64,000 nucleotides of DNA, taken from the NCBI GenBank assembly GCA_021464245.1, contig JADCRB010000064.1:2177044-2241043 (forward strand). The letters run 5' to 3'. The notes below the pieces were generated by a model. It saw only the letters and a list, made by a program, of their open reading frames with translations, was not told where the DNA came from and did no database searches. Shown in pieces: positions 36,061 to 48,197 of this stretch. This stretch comes from Carallia brachiata. Lineage: Eukaryota > Streptophyta > Magnoliopsida > Malpighiales > Rhizophoraceae. Position numbers and translations under genes: made by a program. The stretch's first letter is position 1, and every line of letters begins with the position of its first letter.

Positions 36061-38779
36061 TTAAGGCAGTTGGTACTTTGTTCGTTTCCGGCCTGAAACG
36101 GTCTTCTTTACAACCCCCACAGAGACTAGGAACTGATCCAGAGATGATAAGGTCCTCATGTCGTCTGGTGGGAAGTAACTGGCAGCCTTTCCCAGAAGTG
36201 ATGCAAGTAGGAGAGAAAATGAAGGCCGAGTGATATAACGCTCGCCCAATAAGTCATCTAGGAATGCAAATGCAGCCAAGAAATCAGACCGGCCTGCATT
36301 TATCGGGGCAGCAAAATGAGCAGGAATTATCCTCTTGAACCTCCAGTCCCTGGCAATACGATCAATCCAGTCCCTGACCTGAAATTTTAACGCGCATGCA
36401 TGTCAGCATATTTACATAATACAATTCTAGCATATTCGTCCACTGTAAAATTCAAAGGTTCAAAACACAAATTCTAAAAGCACCAATTGCCAATCATAAC
36501 CTGCATATCAAGTAAGAGAGGCTGTCTGACCGTATTCATAAATAAGTGAACAACCTACTAAAGCAAAGTTGGATTTAGAATGGTTTACCTTCTCAGGAAC
36601 TTTGCTGAAAACCAGGGTCTTTACGATAGGTGACACAATCAACTTTTGTGACATCTGAGCAAAGCTAGCATTGGGTTCCAACAGATTAGATGGCCCAAGA
36701 AACAATATTTGGAGAACCATTCTTTCCCACCCTGGAATAGGGACCAGATTACTTCAGCATCTAATGATATAAGCATGCTCAACCTCAAAGTGCATCAGCA
36801 CGACACTCATTGTACTTATTACTATTGCACCAAATGACTAACCTTTCTGGCGGTTCATTTGGTTGTCGATAACTGGTTCCTGAGGAACCTCCTTGCCTTT
36901 GCTCAGAATCTTTACAGCTAAACCATTCTTTGCAGATGCCAATAATGATTCTTTGCTAATGCATTCTGGTGGCTTCCGTGGGACGTAAATGACAGCATCT
37001 GTGACCAGTAGTGTTCTTGAACGCTTATGATAAAAAGCTACCTCTACATAGGGTCCAATTCCTGAAATAGCAACAGAAAACTCATTAGGGTCATGGCTTA
37101 ATCAAATGAAATCTGATCTAATTTGCGCCTACAATTAACATTACCAACTTCTGGAGAGCTTAGGACTTTTTGTTCAATCTCATCAGCCCATGGGGTAGAC
37201 AAATCCTCATCTTTCAAGGTTTTGGCACGAAAAATCCCAAAAAACTCAAGTGGCAAATTCAAGGGCCAACTCCATTGCCTTGGTGCCACCCATATTTGGG
37301 CCCTTGGAAACTTTCTAGAAAATGGGCCAACAAAAATTTTATGCTCATAAGCAAATGTGGGCAGAACAATGTATTCTACTGGAGCGTCCAACTCTTTCAG
37401 AAGCTGGTAAGACACAATATCACTCATCAGCATGCCAACAACGTTTGCATAAGTGCAGGCCAAGCAAAATATAGCAGAGATGAATGACGAAATAAAATAT
37501 TCATTGACAAGAAAAGGTACATTCATGGAAAGGCTACATCATTTTTATTTTGACATCTTTCTATATTTTAACAGCCACATTTTCTAATAGCCCTTATGCA
37601 AATGACTCAATGGAAGACACAAAGATCCCAAGAAATGGAATTGTTGGTAATATCCATGAAACTGTGAAATCTTGCTAAAAAGGAGAAACCTTAAGTTCAT
37701 AATAGATGACTATTTTCCATTTCCTTTGTGAACAAATCTCAACATTCACAGCACTGAAGAAAATATCATCAAAGTTGAACTGCGAAGAGGGGCAGAACCT
37801 GAATGCACTCCTTGGTTGGGGCAATGGGCGCGTGGACCCATAGTCCTCCTGATTTTAGCTTGATGACTGTCATTCGGATGTTTGTTGACACACTGCTGAA
37901 ACCTAATGCCTGCTCTTGTTCGAATAGCCATATGCAACCTTTGACAGCCTACAAAGATATGAACAAAACAGAAAATGAAAATTTTATCCATTTGAAACAG
38001 TTCTACGAACGGATCTTAAATAAAAAAGGCAAACGCATAATATCTTTCGCATTATTTATTCCGCCATGCAGTCAAATATAACTCCTTGTTCTCAGTCACT
38101 ATTATAGTTAACAACAAAAACCATCATTAAGCTGCCTTCTTTGGTTTAATTCACATTAATCTATTGCATAGAGGTCTGGTATGGGTTTTCACAGACTTTC
38201 AAGAAACCATTCAGCTTAAAACAACCTTAAAGTTTAAACTTTTGAGGTGAGACTCAAAAATACATGGTTTCTTAGTTATTAATGCTATGATATCATGCCA
38301 ATAAACTATTCACAAAAAAAAAAAAAAACCTCAAGAATTAATCATATATTAAATTCCAACACTCCGTGAAGTGACCGTTCAGAAAATTGGTAAGAGTTTT
38401 GAAAATTAAGCGTGTCACTGACAAAAAGATACAAGAAAATCATAGCCAAGTGATAATTAGAGGTGATAATAAAGAAACTGACCTCAGTTCTTATGGTTCG
38501 CCGGTTAAGGAAAGGACCAAGAGGGAAAGGAAACCCAGTAAAGTTGAAGTAAAACGTGCCACTGCTGCTGCTGCTGCTGCTAGTACCTGTTGTGGTGGGT
38601 TTGTTGCTTGCTCCAACAACCACCAAATTGATGTTGCTGCTCCATTTCTTTCTGGGTTTCAACTGTAAAGAAGAACCCTTCAATGGCCCGCCATAAAGAC
38701 TTGAACTTGGGTCCTTTGAAAAGATTTGATTCTGCAAGAAAGATGATTTTGGGGAAGAAACGGTAACGGCTGCCATCAT
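36061..38779 (-). CDS. Plastid-type DUF4336 protein
   Basis: Six exons on the - strand join in frame to 461 residues: 38483-38779, 37799-37948, 37145-37403, 36843-37061, 36589-36731 and 36061-36378, all with GT-AG borders. The start is MMAAVTVSSPKSSF; either of the first two Met codons could be used. The first ~75 residues are Ser/Thr/Lys-rich with a run of seven Ser, like a chloroplast transit peptide. The mature part carries conserved DUF4336 stretches: IAPTKECIQLLKEL, EYIVLPTFAYEHKIFVGPF, RAQIWVAPRQWSWPLNLPL, FYHKRSRTLLVTDAVIYVP and RFKRIIPAHFAAP. The invariant-looking His residues (HAPIAPT, YEHK, PAHF) could be catalytic or metal ligands in a hydrolase-like fold, but that is inference. 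Homologues occur in plants and cyanobacteria. Function is unknown; the gene is intact. Confidence 0.86.
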
Positions 38780-38789
38780 TTTTTTTTTT

Positions 38790-40093
38790 AAGAACTATTT
38801 CACTTTCTTTAACATGACCAGACATGCAGACAACAAAGCCTGGCCATACGTTTAACAGGATATTTTTTCTTTTTTTTGAGTAAATAGTTTTAACGAGTAG
38901 GATTTTGATCCAAAAAAAAAAGGATCTTGGAGTGGGAAAAATTCCAGGCTATGTTTGTTACACGTGTAGGCCTTTTAGTGTTGGATTTTCTTTCTTGGGA
39001 AAATTATTGTGGATAGCATGCAAATGAAAGGAACAGCGAGCAATGGGGTACAAGGCAACTTTCCAGAATCATTATTTCCAAGTTATTTTTTGAACGGAGA
39101 GAAAATTTAGATCTTTTTTTTGTGAGAAACCTTAAAAATTGCAATCCTACCAGTTAGTTCGACGGACAAGGAATGTTATTACATTTCGGAGCTCCAGTAC
39201 TGCCAGCAAGAATTGCCCGTACCACATATAAAGTTATGAATCCACAAAAACTCAAGTTCGTTTTTTTTTTTTTTTGGCACAAAATCAGTCCACATAAGCA
39301 GTTTTCCATGATAGACTTTTCATCCTAGCATTTGGAAGGCGAAGGTCATTTGAAAGAGCGCTAGCTTGAAAGATCTAGAGAATCAGCTCCTGATACTACA
39401 TAGCAATTACTACTAGCAAAGCAGCAACTGGAATCTGTAACGGAATTACGGTGCCTCACTTCTTAGCATTTAACCCTTAAGTCACTCTGGCAATGCATAG
39501 TTCATGTAGTGGATTTGTGAAGGCCTCGTTCACTCTATTTGGAGGATAATTTACCATGAAAAAGAGCATTGTGTTGAAACTCTTTAAAGATACACGATCT
39601 AATAAACATGAGATCAATACATACTACCAACAGTCTAACACACAATATTCAAAACACAAAGAAGAGTTATAAACAATCGCAACAGAACCATGACATAGGC
39701 TTAAGTCGCATTGACATTCATAAAAACAAGAGGGTAATAAGCCTCGCACACTATTTTATACTTGCAAGAGCTTAGCGTATCCAAAAAGTGACATTTTCTG
39801 TTTCTTGGGCAACTGAGGCTCCGTCGTGTAGTAACGCCACCAAAAAAGTTCAGAAACCACACGGACCTTAACAGTTGAAATGCCCAGAATGGTACGAGCA
39901 TTTAGGTGCTGCTAGGAGTAGATGCTAAAAGAGAAACCAAGGTAGGCCAACCCAGAAGCCAAAGAATTGAGGCAGCCCTTGCAACTGGAACTGGATAGTC
40001 GTCAAATTATAAATTTGGTGGAATGCAACAAAGAGGAAATGTTTCAAGGAGCAAACTTCTATTCACAGTGAAAGCAGATTAGCTATCCATGTA
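38790..40093. other. Spacer between DUF4336 and RING genes
   Basis: No gene is seen here. The left part should hold the promoter of the DUF4336 gene, since that gene reads leftwards from 38779. The right part (about 39450-40093) is probably the 3' UTR of the RING gene. The 66-codon - strand frame at 39701-39901 shows no domain. Confidence 0.4.
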
Positions 40094-40903
40094 TCAAGTG
40101 ACGATTTCTCTGACAAGCCAATCCAGGCTAGGATAAGCAAAGTACAAAATGAGAAATGATGGGACAGCAAATAGAACGGTGATAAGAATGTACAGAGCCA
40201 AGATGGCTGCACTGGCAGGTACCGCATATAAAATAATCAAAAGGAATATAACAACCAAAGGGAACTTGGCTGTCAAGTGAACAAAGAAAATCAGGGACTT
40301 TCGAAGGGAGGAATGTATGCTCCCCACATTGAGAATATTGTTGGCATGATTATGATTGTGGTTTGTCCCTGAAGTGTCTGGATGAGGATGACGAATACAC
40401 TGTCCCCTCCTGATGTTACTATGACTTACCTGGTTTCCAAGGGCTCCATTGCTGTCAGATGACCAGAGGGGTTGATGATCTTCACATAAGGTAGCACGAG
40501 CCTTGTCCCTGTCGTCATTCTTGCTTTCAACCATCCAAAGCAAAAAGTAGTTCTTGCGCGGAAATTTGAGATTGCCCCTGTAAACAAGGCGGAAGGATAA
40601 AAGATTGCACCAGGGGCAAGAAATAAAGAGAGGAAGCTGTACTGGTAAGGTGGGGAATTTCACAACTGCCCATTGAAGTCCCAGGATGCAATTTTTACAA
40701 AGGGTATGGCCACACCATAAAACATAAGGCACGTTTTCCACAATGTTGAAAGATTCCCAGCATACTGGACACTCTAAACCTTCTTCTCTGCTGACATTAG
40801 ATGATGCCTCATCATCTGAGTATTCTGAAGAACCTTGAGTTGGCTTTGAAGAGCTGCTGAAACCAACATTTCCAGCTATGCAATTGGATGCAAAGTTCCA
40901 CAT
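40094..40903 (-). CDS. RING finger protein with C-terminal membrane anchor
   Basis: A single coding exon encodes 269 residues, starting MWNFASNCIAGNVG (ATG at 40901-40903). A C3HC4 RING lies near the N-terminus: C45, C48, C64, H66, C69, C72, C96 and C99 (ECPVCWESF, WCGHTLCKNC, SCPWCN). Spacing between the second and third zinc-ligand pairs is normal, while the gap before the last CxxC is longer than usual. After a His/Asn-rich linker, the C-terminus has two hydrophobic segments at about 213-232 and 234-258, ending near WLVREIVT. The protein is most likely an E3 ubiquitin ligase in an endomembrane, with the RING facing the cytosol. The substrate is unknown, and I do not recognise a named gene. 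Confidence 0.85.
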   Translation of the reverse strand: MWNFASNCIAGNVGFSSSSKPTQGSSEYSDDEASSNVSREEGLECPVCWESFNIVENVPYVLWCGHTLCKNCILGLQWAVVKFPTLPVQLPLFISCPWCNLLSFRLVYRGNLKFPRKNYFLLWMVESKNDDRDKARATLCEDHQPLWSSDSNGALGNQVSHSNIRRGQCIRHPHPDTSGTNHNHNHANNILNVGSIHSSLRKSLIFFVHLTAKFPLVVIFLLIILYAVPASAAILALYILITVLFAVPSFLILYFAYPSLDWLVREIVT

Positions 40904-40962
40904 TTTTTACAGCCCAAGGCTGATGAACAGAACATCACTTTCAGCAACTACAGAAACTGAAC

Positions 40963-42230
40963 CTGCAAGCAGCTCTATTAACCATTAACATGCATCTAAG
41001 GGCCTCCTCTTGCAAATCATGACTACCATTAGTAACTGCTCCAACACTATTGTCATGAAGTAAAAATGAAAACAAGAAAGAGAATCAAATCCAATATCAA
41101 AAAGTTGAACTGTCCATTCCAGTTTCTCATTCATTTCCAATTTTTCATTGTGATGTGATTACAAATAAGAGACAATCTGGTTTCCAAATTTGTACGTGAT
41201 CTGAATATGCCACCCAGTCACATTTAAAATGTCTCATATGCATAACTTTGTTGGAAAGAAGAACCTATTGATTGCAACATTTGCAATACCTGTTCATGAC
41301 GCACATGTGAAAGGGTTATAGGCATTGTAAATTGCATTAGTACAACAGCTATAAAGATATTTCAATTTCCCTTCTGAAGACTACATTCTGGCCATACTGC
41401 AACATCATATGAAAACAACTGACTGCAACATTCGCAATAGCTGTTCATGATACATGACCGAACAGATTATATGCATGGTAAATTGCATGCCCACCCTCAC
41501 ACATTTAATACTTCAACTACAGAGAGATTTCAATATACTCTCGTCAAGACTACATTCTAGCCACATTGCAATGTCATATTTACTTTGGACAGATCAACTA
41601 AGTTCCATTTTGTCTCGAGCTCAAAAATGCAATCGCAGGACAGTAATGAAAGCTTAACTTTCTTCTCAATGCTCTTCTCCTATACCAGCCTGTGCCAAAA
41701 GCTAGATAACAGTCTTCACTTTCAAGAGTAATCCTTGATTCATGGACCTTATGAACAGTAAGAGAATTTCTATCCACCAGATATCACCAGTTGAACTTAG
41801 AAATTTGCAGATAAGTTTCCAGCATTAACTCCAAAAACAGAGAAAAGAGCCCCGGAACGCGAAGGAAACAGCCCATGATATTATTGATCAGTACCTTTTG
41901 AATAAAATCCGTGACCTAATTTTTCAACACTTCCAACTCTATATACAACAAACAAGATCATATTTTGAAATCCCAATTTTTGAGCCAACATACTTTTCCC
42001 CAACATCCAAAGAGAAATAACCAAAACACAGAAATTATAAAAATTAAAAATTTTAAAAAAAAAACCACAGAACTCAAATCCAGACCAAAACAAAAAAAGG
42101 GCATGCGAAATTCAAGCCAAAAACAGCCGATCCACGGTAATCAAAGCATGATTAATAACAAATTAAACAAACAAAATTTAAGATACACCCAATATTAGAG
42201 AGACAAAGATCTACCAGTAGAAGATCTTAC
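40963..42230 (-). other. Leader intron of the RING gene
   Basis: On the - strand the donor CAAGCTG|GTAAGATC (GT at 42229-42230) and acceptor GCTTGCAG|GTTCAG (AG at 40963-40964) suggest a 1.27-kb intron between a leader exon near 42231-42400 and the coding exon. The acceptor is 60 bases before the ATG. Confidence 0.5.
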
Positions 42231-42789
42231 CAGCTTGTAAAGGCCAAATCTTGAAGGGGTTGAAGAGGAAAGAAAAGAAAAACAAACAAAAACCACACAA
42301 CAGGGTTTCAAATAAAGCCCTCTATTTTACATTCTCTCCCTCTCTCCCAAATTCCCTGTCCCTTTTTTGGTTGGAGAGGGTAAAATGGACTGTAAAAGGT
42401 GAAAAAAATCTCCACTCTTTGAAAGCTTATATCGTTCGGGTGTTCTACATACCCGTCAGGAAGATTTACTCGAATTTTTCAATTGGATTTATCATGGGGA
42501 AAAATTAGTTGATCATCGTGGAGCCAGCCGAGAGGAGGCAACCAGAATAATAGGCTGTGAGAGAGGCCTGTAAAGACAGTAAAAGGCCTTGTCTTCGTAT
42601 TTTGTGGTTGTTTTTAACGTTGTGGTCCAGGAACCACCCAACTGACTTCCTGTTTCTTCGAGGCTGTCGTCCGACGTCGTGGCTGGTGGGCCGCGCCATG
42701 TTTAAGTAATTCGATAATGACGTCGTGCTCGCCGGTCCAGTTAATTTGACTAAGATAGACAAGTTGGACGTAATTGAAAAAAAAAATTA

Positions 42790-42943
42790 TTTAATGATTT
42801 ATTTAAGTAATTTTAAAATAATATAAATGTGATATAATTTATTAAATAATTAAATTTAAAAAAATAAAAAATAAATAAATTATCAGATATTATTAATGAG
42901 ATTGTGTAATTATTTTAAAATTATTTAAGTGAAGTCATTTAGT
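42790..42943. mobile_element. Short AT-rich MITE
   Basis: The ends are imperfect inverted repeats of about 32 bp: the left arm reads ATTTAAGTAATTTTAAAATA and the right arm is its near complement (TATTTTAAAATTATTTAAGT). The middle carries GATATAATTTATTAAATAAT and AAATTATCAGATATTATT. Diverged relatives are recognisable at about 60775-60870 (inverted, in a beta-glucosidase intron), 54420-54500 and 47430-47560. Confidence 0.6.
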
Positions 42944-43233
42944 ATTATGTATTAATAAAATAGTACAAAATTTTATTTCTTTTTCAGTTTCGTTAATTCA
43001 CTTTTTTTTTAAAATTCAGCTATGTTTGTTATGTTTTTTTGTGGCTAAAAATACTTTTATTTTTAATATTATTGTGTTAAATTTGAAGGGCAAGCGTCGG
43101 TCTATTATTAAGAACATGCTACAATTTGCTTTTTTGTCCTTATGGCAGGTTTTACGCGGTGGCTAACCACATCTGGACTAATGACTACCAAATTGGGCTA
43201 AAGTGCTGCTTTCTGACAAATTTTGTTTTAAAG

Positions 43234-43413
43234 GTAATGATGTATATTATAAAAAATTATATTATAAAATATTTTAAAATTCACAATTATGAAAAGAGAT
43301 AATAATTTTTTTCTTTTTTTTTGATTTAATAATTTTATAGAAATTAATAATTATTTTTATTATTATAAATTTTGAATATTTAATGATACAATTTTTATAA
43401 TATATATCATTAC
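43234..43413. mobile_element. Second AT-rich MITE
   Basis: This ~180-bp segment begins GTAATGATGTATATTATAAA and ends so that the other strand begins GTAATGATATATATTATAAA. That gives a TIR of more than 20 bp with few mismatches. There is no coding content, and the target duplication is unclear. Confidence 0.6.
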
Positions 43414-43562
43414 TCTTATTTTAAAATTACTCTCGTTCTAAAATGATTGAAAAAACCTGTAAACTTATCATGGATGTTTAGAGTTTGCACCAAGCCGCCA
43501 ATGGATTGTACATGTGCTGCTGACAGTTCAATTTTATGACTTAAATGATTGCGAGTATAAGT

Positions 43563-44876
43563 TAGGATTGACAATAGAAAGAGTCGGAAGTGGGGATGAC
43601 CCCCCGTTCTCCGTATCCGTTTATTACTCTTATCCTCATTCTTATTTTCGTCTCCGTCCCCGTCGGGTATGAAATTTTAATCTTCTTCCCCATCCTCGTC
43701 GGGGAACGGGGATCTTCGTCCACATCTCGTACCCTTCAAAAAAAAAATATTTAAAAAAACATATATTTTCACAATTCAAATTACTTGATACTCATAATTA
43801 ATGACAAACCAGTTATTTATATTACAAATCTCATGTGATTTAAAAATATAATAAATAGGTAATCTAAATATTAAAATTTAAATGCACGAGTTTTTTGTTA
43901 AGAATTAGTAACAGAAATTAAGGTCATAAACTTGATGCACGATATGTAGAAGAATAATGATATTATTTTTTAAAATGTTATATTACTCAAGTTTATAATA
44001 AGTAAGTATTGAAGTTATATTGTTCAAGCTTATATATTGATATAATGATACTATTTTTGAAAATGCAAATATAGAAGAATAATTTAGACAAATCGTATTT
44101 AATATTCCAGTTGTTGTATAATACTAAAGTTTAAAATTGCATTTTATAAAGATATAGATCACATAAAAAAAACTCAACTATGAAAAATTCAATAAATGAA
44201 AACTATAAAAACATTACTCCATGATTTGTATTTTTTCTTATCTATTTTCTATATATAGTGTTAGATTTCTTGTAATGTTGGGAGTTTTAATTTCGTTCCT
44301 AATTTTTTAAATAATTTATTCTCATATTTTTTGCGCTCATATACTGACACATTTGGAAAGAAAGAAATAATAGTATTTTAAAACAAGACTTCGAGTAAAA
44401 AGATGATCCTTCTAACTTGTATATTCGGGGTCAAACCTTCAAATTATTAGTTGAGGATTTATACGATAAGTTGTTGTGATTCTTATAGTATCCATTAATA
44501 ATTTCGTAATTATAATTAGAATTGGTTATTACTTGAATTTTTGACCTCAAGACTATCAATATTTTGAATAAACCATTGAGTTAAAGAAAGTAATTTCATT
44601 AATAATTTTAAAATAGTTAAAATATAAATTATTGAAAAGTGAATACAGTAAATATTAAACAATAAAAACGAATAAATATTAAAAGTTAAATAAAAAATAA
44701 AAAAAATAAACGGGTCGAGGATGGGGAGGGTATGGGGACTCCATCCCCATACCCACTAAAAAAATACGGGGATCCCCAATCCCTGCCCCGTTTTTCGGTC
44801 AACTGATTTGATCCCGTACCCGTTCGGAGCAGGTATGGGTAATCCCTGACGAATACAGATAAAATTGACATCTCTA
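43563..44876. mobile_element. Non-autonomous hAT element
   Basis: The left end reads TAGGATTGACAAT and the right end on the opposite strand reads TAGAGATGTCAAT, fitting the TAGRGWTGWCAAT-like termini of hAT transposons. The flanking 8 bp are GTATAAGT (43555-43562) and CCATAAGT (44877-44884), matching 6 of 8 as an aged hAT target duplication. Just inside each end lie GC-rich subterminal zones with GGGGAT/ATCCCC-type words (43590-43735 and 44710-44845), in sharp contrast to the AT-rich core. No transposase frame is present, so movement would need an enzyme from elsewhere. Confidence 0.75.
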
Positions 44877-44884
44877 CCATAAGT

Positions 44885-46431
44885 GGCTAAAAGGAGTCCG
44901 TAAAAACATTGAAAAAAGGAGGAAAATGAGGACAGGTGAGGCGATTGGACCCCCCCATCTAGTGCCCAACCAATTGCGCTAATGCCTATTCTCAGTATCA
45001 TCATAATTCCTCTCACTAATTTCTTTTTTTCTTATTTTGGTTTACTCCTTTAACCATAATTCCTCTTGCTAATTTCTTGCTCTGTTCCTCTTGCTAATTT
45101 TTTTTTTGGTTTGAGACTGTTCAGTATCCAGTTCAGTGGGTTGACTAATATGGACTAATCTGAGTGGAGTCCTAAAGGGTGGCAAATGTCTCACAGTAAG
45201 AATTTAATGCGATTCTATTTTTAAAAATCGAAATTAAGATCTTTAATTAAATAAATTTAGATCCGTACTATTTAAACCACCATCTATTGGTCCTCTCGCT
45301 AATTTTTTTTGGTCTTAAGGGAAGGCCCGCTCACATATTTAGGATATTTTTGGACCATTTCACATATGTGTCTATGTAGACTAAACCAGTAAAACTGTCA
45401 CAGTTCCACTACAATGGCAGGCCCAAATTACTGCGTCACCCTCAGTGACTTGTCTGATTTCTCATCTGAACCATTTTGTGTGCCTCTGTGCTACTAGCTG
45501 CAGTCTTGATGCAGACCATGTAATAGGCCTAAACTTTGTAGCAGTTTGGGCCAATGGCCCAAGTGCCCCATCTATCTCGGGCGCTATCCCGGGCCACGGA
45601 AAAAGCTGCTTAGAGCTGTACCACTTACCACACTGCACTGCATACGTTGGCCTTAACTTTGTATTTTTGTTTTTGGGTCCAATTTTTTTTTAATCAAGAA
45701 ATTAAAGGTACAGTGAGATATATTAATCATTATATTTATAAATTGAGACTAAAAATTATTCATTAATATTATCATTTAACTTATTTATAAGAAGGACTCC
45801 TATTAGAATACTAGTAAGTCAAGTGAGTCTTCATTAAATTCAATCACAATATTAACAAATTTGTAATCTAATAATACATTTATACTAAACTATCTTTTTT
45901 TATTTTTATTTAAGAGAAACTGTCAGCGAAGAAATTCCAATTTGAACCAATGTTGGGGAGGCACAACAAATCATTTCCAAACTACTAACTCCTCTTGTGG
46001 TTTTGGATCCAAAATTCAGACCCACCAAAAATTTGAATGAATCATCAGGAAATACGGAAGAGAGAGAGACAAGGTAGACAATATGATGCCGCTCCTGACT
46101 CAACTTGTCCTTGTTTCTATGTCACGTCAACCCCAACCCTCGGCTCCAAAATGAGATTGAGAATCTTTCTGTCAAGGGACCACCTTGGCAGGACAGTTAA
46201 AAGAATAGTTATTAAAATTACGATCTGGATCACTGGATCGTACATAAATTCAACGATTTGAATCACAATACAGATCATTTTTAAGAAGAATCCTTCTAAC
46301 ATCTCAATTCTAGTTGTCGGTGGGATCGTGGGATCCACTGATCCTGAAAATATCAGAAAAAGGTTGGAAAACTGGGTTTCTTTCATTTAGTTGCTTGCTT
46401 TAAAAAAGAAACGCAGCGTTTTTAGGCTTTG
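44885..46431. other. Gene-free spacer
   Basis: No gene is supported. A more GC-balanced patch at 45410-45680 and another at 46050-46350 stand out, with GATC-rich words such as GATCTGGATCACTGGATC, but no coding signal with a recognisable family. The latter patch may be the left part of a decayed DNA transposon (see findings). Confidence 0.4.
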
Positions 46432-46575
46432 GTCAACGCTCACCAGCACGAGAGGGAGTCGAAGGAATCGCTGTTCGACAAGATGAAGGAGAAGATCGCC
46501 GACCGCCACCACGACGACGGTGGATCATCGTCATCTTCCGACTCCGATCAAGACGAGAAACCCCGAATAATCTAA
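46432..46575 (+). pseudogene. Reticulon-like (RTNLB) N-terminal fragment
   Basis: An open stretch of 47 codons without a start ATG at its beginning reads HEREESK-like residues, then SLFDKMKEKIADRHHDDGG, a run of five Ser and DSDQDEKP. This is the usual N-terminal layout of plant reticulon-like proteins, before the reticulon membrane domain. It stops at TAA, and a shifted frame right after it (KKSSAAAN) would continue the family pattern, implying a frameshift. The reticulon domain itself is absent downstream. The piece is therefore a non-functional fragment, perhaps carried here by a transposon. The identification rests on composition and order rather than on a long conserved block. Confidence 0.5.
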
Positions 46576-48197
46576 GAAATCCTCGGCAGCGGCAAATATG
46601 CTTGTTCTTTTTAGTTGTGGTTACCTTGTACTTGGGTCCTAAGAAAAATCTAAGAAATGCTTGATTGAATAGTGGATTTCTTAATCTCTTTCACGTGTCT
46701 GGCCGCTGGGAGATCTTGAGAAAGAAAATAAAATTTTGGAAAATTCTTTATTATTATTATTATTTTTAGCCAGAAACGAAAATAATGTCAGTTGCATTAT
46801 CATGTCCTTGGATTTTTCATAGCAACCAATAAGGTTACAGATATGGACCTGGCTCCTACTGTTTTTTTTTTTTTTTGGGAATTGTTGAGGAAAATGATTC
46901 ATGGTGTTATGACTTAAAAGCTGAAGATTTTAGTTGTTCATTTGTTGGTCATTTAATTTTGGAGGATACCCACTTGATGAATAAAGAGCCTGAATATATA
47001 GATAATATTGAAAATTAGTACTGTTAACTTTGAATAATAATGCGTAATTTAGTATGTTATTGAGTATTAAATGGTGACAAAAATAGCTTAGTTATGAATT
47101 ACTTATTTACATGCTGTTTTGGAGCTTCTGTTTTTTTTTTTTTTTGACACATTCTTAAGTTTGTTAGGATGAAAAAAAACCATATACTTTTGTATTTTTA
47201 TTTAAATTTTGATTTAAAAAATCTATGAAATGATTTAAAGTTAATAATTATATTTCAATTGTTATTATTTTTTATTTTTTAAATTTTGATAGAATCTTAC
47301 ACTTTTACGACCAGATTTTACGATTTAATTTTACGATTTGATTCTAAAACGATCTTAAATAAAATGCTGATTTTAATAACTTTGATTGAAAGAAGCCTGT
47401 AACAAAAGTATATATGTATTTAAATATATAATGATAAGTATAAAATTATTACGTGATATATAAACTGTTATATTATCAAATTATATTAAATTTAAAAAAA
47501 TAAAAAAATAGATAAATTATTGAACTAACAACATATTTTTTATATGTTATAAGATTGTGTATTTACGTAGTTATAAAAAAAAAAAAAAAAAGTAGTTAAG
47601 TCAACCTGCAGCTTCGGGATTGGTTCCCCCGAGCAAGGATGATGCGTGGGCTTGGAAGGACAATATCGCTTTCCAAGAAGGCTGCAATTATTGTAAGCCC
47701 AATTGTCCGGAAAAATCACTAAGCTCGTGTTTGTTGTGCCGTGGAAATGTGGTGAAAGATTAAGAAAGAAGAGAATAGCAGTAAGAAAAATAAGTTTTTG
47801 GAATAAGTGAAAAAATTATGAAAAAAGAAGTATAAAAAAAAAAAATAAGTAATAATTTATGAGAGAAAAAATGATAAAAAAATTAAATTATTTAAATAAA
47901 TAAAAGAAATTAAAATATATATATATCAAAAAAAAAAAAAAAAACACTTCAAAAACGCCATAAACGTCGCACCTAAAAAGGAGTGGCTAGCATACCAAGT
48001 CCAGCAGACATCAGTCCTGTACGTCTGTGATATATGAGCTGTCACTTCAATCATGCTTGACACCCACTGAAGCAACGCAAACCAGACTCCCAAGAAATTG
48101 ATTCCATGATGCAATTACTCGATGAAAAAAATTTGATAGTAAGACTGTAAGAGAGTAATACGATGGACATGTTGATATAACTTAATTTAGTGAAAAT

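Noticed and set aside
47926..48114. 62-codon - strand frame with protein-like composition
   Set aside because: It looks somewhat gene-like but I recognise no family, and there is no supporting splice or start context, so it is not listed as a gene.
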